Shown piece by piece: positions 61,301 to 64,000 of a stretch of DNA of 64,000 nt (position 1 is the first letter of the stretch; each line of letters opens with the position of its first letter). Where the stretch lies: positions 186,001-250,000 of the forward strand of contig VHIT02000024.1 of the NCBI GenBank assembly GCA_009768925.2. Reading direction: 5' to 3'. Source of the stretch: Cryptosporidium bovis (taxonomy: Eukaryota > Apicomplexa > Conoidasida > Eucoccidiorida > Cryptosporidiidae). The notes beneath the pieces are model-generated. The model made no database searches and was not told the DNA's origin. It saw only the letters and a list, made by a program, of their open reading frames with translations. Both the position numbers and the translations under genes were made by a program.

Positions 61301-64000
61301 CGGCTCCGATAATTATGTGATTATCATCATTCATTGCTATAAATTCTGGAAGATATGATGATATTCTGTTTCTTCTTCTAGGTGATGCACTGTTTCCTCC
61401 ACTTCCACCACCTTCGTTAGAACTTGAGTTCCCTCCTCTCCTGCTATTCAAAGATGAATGTGATCTATTTACGGTGTCATGGCCATAACTACCACTGCTG
61501 TTATTATTGCCATGGTTACTATTATTGTTGTTTCTATTGTTATTCACATTACCTCTGACAGTTATTCCAGTAAATGATTCACTTCCGTCTCTATTTATTC
61601 CGTTAATTAAATTGTTATAACCTGGGAAAACCCTTTGTTGTAAACTTCTAGCTTCTTCTGCTATTTCTTCTGGAAGTGTTCTTAAAAATTCCTCAGTTGC
61701 CGACAAAAGTACTTCTTGACGAAGTATTGGATCCAATGATGTTATAAATTGTATATTTTCTAAATCCGTTTCTACATTTGAATTTCCTTCATTACTATTA
61801 TTACAATTTCGTTCACTGTCTCTTGAAGCAACATTTCCGCTATCTGCTCTATCAGAGTATTCAGCAGAAACATCGTTATTTGCATTTGTGCTTCTCAATC
61901 TTATAATGTCTCTCAGTGAAGAAGGAAGTAACTCCAATAATGAAGATGGTAAAGGTAAGTTTGTATTTCTATTAGAATGTGTCGTATTTTCCCCATTTGA
62001 ATCAATATTTGAAGATGGAGACGAGTCAGATAATGTTATATTATCTAATAGCCTTCTAGTTGTATCACCATCTGACAATTGGAATACCAATACGTCAGTC
62101 TGTACGTCCTCCGGAAGTTCATTGAACACCCCAGTATCTACACCTATTATTTCCAATATTCTATTTCCAGATATCTCGAGTCTTTCTTCCATTATTCTTA
62201 GTAGTAAACAAACTGGTGGATTTCCCACTTCATTCACTGATGGATTCACACTTTCAAAATTGTCTATATCCATCTGCGCTTCCTGAACCACATTGTTATT
62301 TTCATCAATATTGGCTATTACGTCAGGGTTCCCTCCTGTATTTACAGCCTCAATTATACTCGTTTCTCTTTCAGCATTTTCAGATATCTGATAAGAAACA
62401 CCATCCTGTTGATTATTCCCACTGCTAACATTAACATTCAAAGAAGAATCATTTTCACTACTTAAATGTTCATCATCGTCATTATCATTAATATCTCCAT
62501 TCATATCTGCATCTTCGTCATCACTGTTGACTTCGATCTCCCCCTCATCATTGTCATCATCATCATCATCATCATCATTGTTGTCATTAGTGTTATTATC
62601 AATATTGACTCTTCTATCTGTATCTAAATTGTTATCTATTCCGGAAATATCGTTTTTGTTTAAATTATCATTAATTGATAAAGTAGAATTTTCAGAATCA
62701 TTATTTTTTTCAACATTCATAATTAGGTCAACATCGTTTTCAATAGGTATTTGATCGACTATAAAGTTTCTTATCACACTGGCAACTTGAGAGACCAAAA
62801 CTAGTGGGGTGGTGTTTACAGAAGCATTTTCGTTTCCCGTACTAATCAATCTCTCAAAATTTGGATTATTATTTATATTACCTATATTCCTGATCCAAGC
62901 TGATACACTTAAATTCAAATTTCTAGACGAATTAGTTGTATTTTGTAAGGAACCATTATTATTGTTATTGTTAGTAGTAGTAGTAGTGTTGTTATCACCG
63001 TTGTTTAGTGAAGCACTACTATTTGTGTTATTTACGTTGTCATTTACATCCTCATTTCTAATTAAATCAAGTAAATTATTCAAGTCCATACAGCTATTTC
63101 TTAATGAACTTGACTGAATCTCTCCTATGAGTGATCTTTGCGAATCTGACAAAGGGCCATTACTATACCAACATAAATTGTTATTTGAGTTGTTATTGTT
63201 AACTGCTGTACTTCCTATTGCATTGTCAACTATAATGTTTCTTGTTAAGAATGGGTGTTCTGTGGGAAGCGATATATCATTCCTAAAATGCCAGCCAAAA
63301 TTTGGTTGAGAATTGTTGTTTGGTGCCATATTTAAACCAAAGTTATTTTGAATCTCACTCACATTGTTTCCAAATACATTATTACTATTATTTACACCGC
63401 TAATATTACCATAAGAACTGTTATTGTTTACAGACTGAACTATATTTCCAATATTATAGTGAGATAAAACGGGATTAGTAAGGTATCCACCTAAACTAAG
63501 CCACTGGAGAATTAAATCACTGTTGGATGGCGGATTCAAATTGGATGTATTTGGGACAAAAGTAAGTGAATTAAGCACTAAAAATGAAATAGGTATATTT
63601 CTGGTATTTATAAATATGTTTCTTTGATTAATTGGCATTGGTGGCCAATACGGATCTGCTGAATCCATATAAAAGTTTGAATACAGATTATTATTTGCCA
63701 AACAATTATTGTTTCCTGTAAGTGTAATCATGTTGTTTCCACCAATTACCCCATTTTCCAGTGAACTTCTGTTATTTGTATTTCCTGGTGAAATGAGCTG
63801 TATTTGCAAATCTTCTCCTCTTGGATGACCTAAATAATGCGCAGTATTTGATACATTATTCAAATTACTTATGGTACTCTCAAGTGCTCCCAGATCATCC
63901 AAAAATCTAAGATTATCCAGTTCAAAGTCATCGTCTTCATCTCTCAACAACACCATCATCATATCATCAATATAGTTTCCACCGACACCACCGTTTTGAG
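55341..64000 (-). CDS. Giant HECT E3 ubiquitin ligase (HUWE1/UPL1 type), 5' partial
   Basis: The frame runs off the right edge with no stop; the first Met seen is at 63962, but 12 more open codons precede it. The C-terminal 330 residues are a HECT domain: LNITFHNEEGLDAGGVTREW near 2547, then GRIIGKCIYDG, and the catalytic cysteine (Cys2840 from that Met) in HTCFNQLDLP, ending FALV. Upstream are two ubiquitin-binding motif-like elements (LPEDVQTDVL near 617; LDPILRQEVLL then LRTLPEEIAEEA near 745-770), which HUWE1-type ligases have in this order. The rest is long Asn/Ser/Gly-rich low complexity, including a GGDD repeat. HUWE1/TOM1 ligases act in protein quality control, nuclear export and DNA damage. 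The ligase class is certain; the exact subfamily is likely. Confidence 0.92.
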   Translation of the reverse strand, partial: QNGGVGGNYIDDMMMVLLRDEDDDFELDNLRFLDDLGALESTISNLNNVSNTAHYLGHPRGEDLQIQLISPGNTNNRSSLENGVIGGNNMITLTGNNNCLANNNLYSNFYMDSADPYWPPMPINQRNIFINTRNIPISFLVLNSLTFVPNTSNLNPPSNSDLILQWLSLGGYLTNPVLSHYNIGNIVQSVNNNSSYGNISGVNNSNNVFGNNVSEIQNNFGLNMAPNNNSQPNFGWHFRNDISLPTEHPFLTRNIIVDNAIGSTAVNNNNSNNNLCWYSNGPLSDSQRSLIGEIQSSSLRNSCMDLNNLLDLIRNEDVNDNVNNTNSSASLNNGDNNTTTTTNNNNNNGSLQNTTNSSRNLNLSVSAWIRNIGNINNNPNFERLISTGNENASVNTTPLVLVSQVASVIRNFIVDQIPIENDVDLIMNVEKNNDSENSTLSINDNLNKNDISGIDNNLDTDRRVNIDNNTNDNNDDDDDDDDNDEGEIEVNSDDEDADMNGDINDNDDDEHLSSENDSSLNVNVSSGNNQQDGVSYQISENAERETSIIEAVNTGGNPDVIANIDENNNVVQEAQMDIDNFESVNPSVNEVGNPPVCLLLRIMEERLEISGNRILEIIGVDTGVFNELPEDVQTDVLVFQLSDGDTTRRLLDNITLSDSSPSSNIDSNGENTTHSNRNTNLPLPSSLLELLPSSLRDIIRLRSTNANNDVSAEYSDRADSGNVASRDSERNCNNSNEGNSNVETDLENIQFITSLDPILRQEVLLSATEEFLRTLPEEIAEEARSLQQRVFPGYNNLINGINRDGSESFTGITVRGNVNNNRNNNNSNHGNNNSSGSYGHDTVNRSHSSLNSRRGGNSSSNEGGGSGGNSASPRRRNRISSYLPEFIAMNDDNHIIIGADTRLEREYLNRYENGSSRGSRGNSGNGSGGSTNNGSLLNRGSGFYDILPLITSSRNGGITTIRFNVNPSSNNLGSISNLLSAATIISDSRRSNNNSNTGLSSNSGNVLRASESGISNSRLNTLNNVGNGSSMIISAGNNGASGNGPSGVGNNGVLGSSNNGRRGSYQIRSIIGNQQGNISFDGGLNLSAPISLISSFGSGNVNNASSRSNGGLSGNSYDILYELLNEISNTSSPPGSNWNVNENDNLALENSMYPLVNVSSSLSSNSTFNRRYSQQSLSQQLQNINSNNSGRATFIQNILPSLRSEFNHMVNNSNSNSLGPNISPMISSIFSGINNISLNSCNTLSSTYNENLNRIIAFNTSNYVRIFPMLCNRIILNDSLYNLNNNNANTTRLCRNEDVMNLGVNLNGGRTRVRGGDGDDDGGGDDGGGDDGGGDDNNNNSGNEDENNANDRSNNDNRNENNVNNELDPQNGDKNKKLKDREKNEELGNVLSLSDPLYGFPDRRFISLYLSDVLANAKNKYIQDQNLVNLSSIPEIMLSSIFTRQSICKQLLQSYIFNMLGSFGPNQWMVLDTWFSILILSKTHINGSSMKMFIKYSSMNDIYTGFSDLNQSINSVVTYKDSSISDYFSNVVPYEQLFTSLMSHCDISPINMIYYSLINVIENMSEFLTHVPILILLFISEWDPQNKMNLFIKFHNLTFNGTMNGNTCMFSPHSSNLICDNQKKLLNDYGYNNNGSQLTIGGECNGNLISSNNSAFGAITKKQLIVSDSLNVNETNSSLSSPVQQNNYMNGKNTHFKSKSEERRRVGSSLPLSSSVELSRKKKRRFTKEGFNINGNVTTGSGGVFVNYNNTVNNALVKSEVNEMIQISPMLNYFGGRRGTVRATGSVNSNLRNTTSSNADLDSVQITTPVISRNGVLNNLNSNYNDDNIYEDDDSVLVTNENLSEDDDNINMSFTASSNVGVSRGIGNESGNKDLGQNNMDESKCRDRCKERNINDQQVVPDTNDINVNNYNKVGSMNNNQAMDVFMTNKSSNTNKNNKQKNNTILQINKLKRKISNIRFPTGSFVNKSKFVPLVLLLELLNTKVIHNSPQHVQKLLLLINKIFNFNIEDIPKTQLELYYLTSRMYNNNLNSENNNDTQPDNKKDDLFEKAIQKEYDRIWEVLDAKNIKELLNPLFSPISFIYSSISPSLIQKENATNSVSSSNISKQSTKLYIDLLSIAYSNKKSRNEFHKQLVERTTLVIFNLVNSLKQLTVYLSDYKRSLENLTTEITMTDKKTHNNYSYSWKNTIKNLNNYKMRNLDDNTRLSGIDDAILFLRIVNQYMDMLGDKVTLENRDEWLLLFEKDIVEFDKKNKINNLNNSSCIKYHLYSEFFNKCGFVELWNALDNALIEWNTLEILINGGGNLSISSPGVRSFSDLNNNTNSHINSTNTNNEQNLTYLSKNLANSVTDVTVMLLIPILEGCFTIQQVNMIALMGVSSISSFESDLNVKLINESANLLELKTMDEDMKSSTPSLIRTLTKNLNNQILNDTSKLDGEGSNNYNIKNLSQECIEKHHEIIKFSYRHKKALNILLQSFPQLLLPPNGSLVTLIRLVPMVINFENKRCYFRHRLKQLRRESGNYRSSDSHQLRLVVRRNRVFMDSFQQISTKSPDQLKQKLNITFHNEEGLDAGGVTREWYNILAREMFNPDYALFRREGSKSEFNHPNPLSYINADHLHFFKFIGRIIGKCIYDGQHLDAWFTRSFYKNMLGQPITPADAESIDPELYKNLNIMLEHPIEDLGLELNFTTTIDEFGRSKQVELKPNGMNIQVNDENKYEYVCLLCEYKTVKLIEKQLSFFLSGFHELIPAKLIAIFDDKELELLISGSPTIDLDDLMENTEYHNYDRKSQQIIWFWECLKEFDQNRLATFVQFVTGTSRVPLGGFKNLMGMRGPQKFSIHKSFGENRLPSAHTCFNQLDLPDYSTKEQLKAKLLQAITEGKEGFALV
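59991..60045 (-). repeat. 15-nt tandem repeat in the HECT gene
   Basis: About 3.7 copies of CCACCATCATCACCG (plus strand) encode GGDDG-type units on the minus strand within the low-complexity part of the ligase. It is a likely length polymorphism and sequencing-marker candidate. Confidence 0.8.

Noticed and set aside
62520-62580. TCATCATCA/CATCATCAT run as possible CRISPR-like or satellite repeat
   Set aside because: It encodes an Asp-rich stretch inside the HECT ligase; no spacers or repeats of constant spacing are present.

Overview
The window looks like a piece of a Cryptosporidium-type apicomplexan chromosome. It is very AT-rich and gene-dense. Most genes are single open frames of low-complexity, Asn/Asp/Ser-rich protein, with a few short GTAAGT..AG introns. 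It carries apicomplexan signatures: a calcium-dependent protein kinase with a glycine gatekeeper, a P4-ATPase/guanylyl-cyclase fusion, a ROM1-like rhomboid protease, and promoters with TTTGGCGCC (E2F-like) and TGCATGCA (AP2-like) motifs. From memory, CDPK1 and ROM1 lie close together on C. parvum chromosome 3, which fits this order; the species cannot be fixed from the sequence alone.

Left part (1-19 kb): an HMG-box protein, a SUMO-like protein, a secreted cysteine-containing protein whose signal peptide lies in a separate exon, CDPK1, a newly reconstructed six-exon 107-residue gene, a DPH4-type J protein, a coiled-coil unknown, condensin-II subunit H2, two membrane proteins, a two-exon rhomboid protease, a two-exon ALKBH6-like dioxygenase and a multi-span membrane protein.

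Middle part (19-36.8 kb): a GET2/CAML-like tail-anchor receptor candidate, a cysteine-desulfurase-like/TtcA-like fusion with a zinc finger insert, a NASP-type histone chaperone with a 36-serine tract, a two-exon unknown, a VPS39-type tethering subunit, the spliceosomal SNU23/ZMAT2 protein, a three-exon longin R-SNARE, a tiny SCOC-like coiled-coil gene, the U3 snoRNP protein RRP9 and an unknown.

Right part (36.8-64 kb): a 3632-residue P4-ATPase/guanylyl-cyclase, an SNAPC4-like Myb factor, three consecutive same-strand genes for secreted lineage-restricted proteins (two with strongly basic tails), and the 3' 8.6 kb of a giant HUWE1/UPL-type HECT ubiquitin ligase whose start lies beyond the right edge.

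Functional themes: cGMP and calcium signalling with proteolysis for egress and invasion (guanylyl cyclase, CDPK1, rhomboid); chromatin (condensin H2, NASP, HMG); RNA (SNU23, RRP9, SNAPC4, tRNA thiolation, diphthamide); membrane traffic (VPS39, R-SNARE, GET2-like). Convergent genes are packed extremely tightly, in one case with overlapping stop codons. I saw no tRNA, rRNA, transposon or CRISPR array. Six spliced gene models and several start codons were worked out by hand from splice signals and reading frame and carry that uncertainty.
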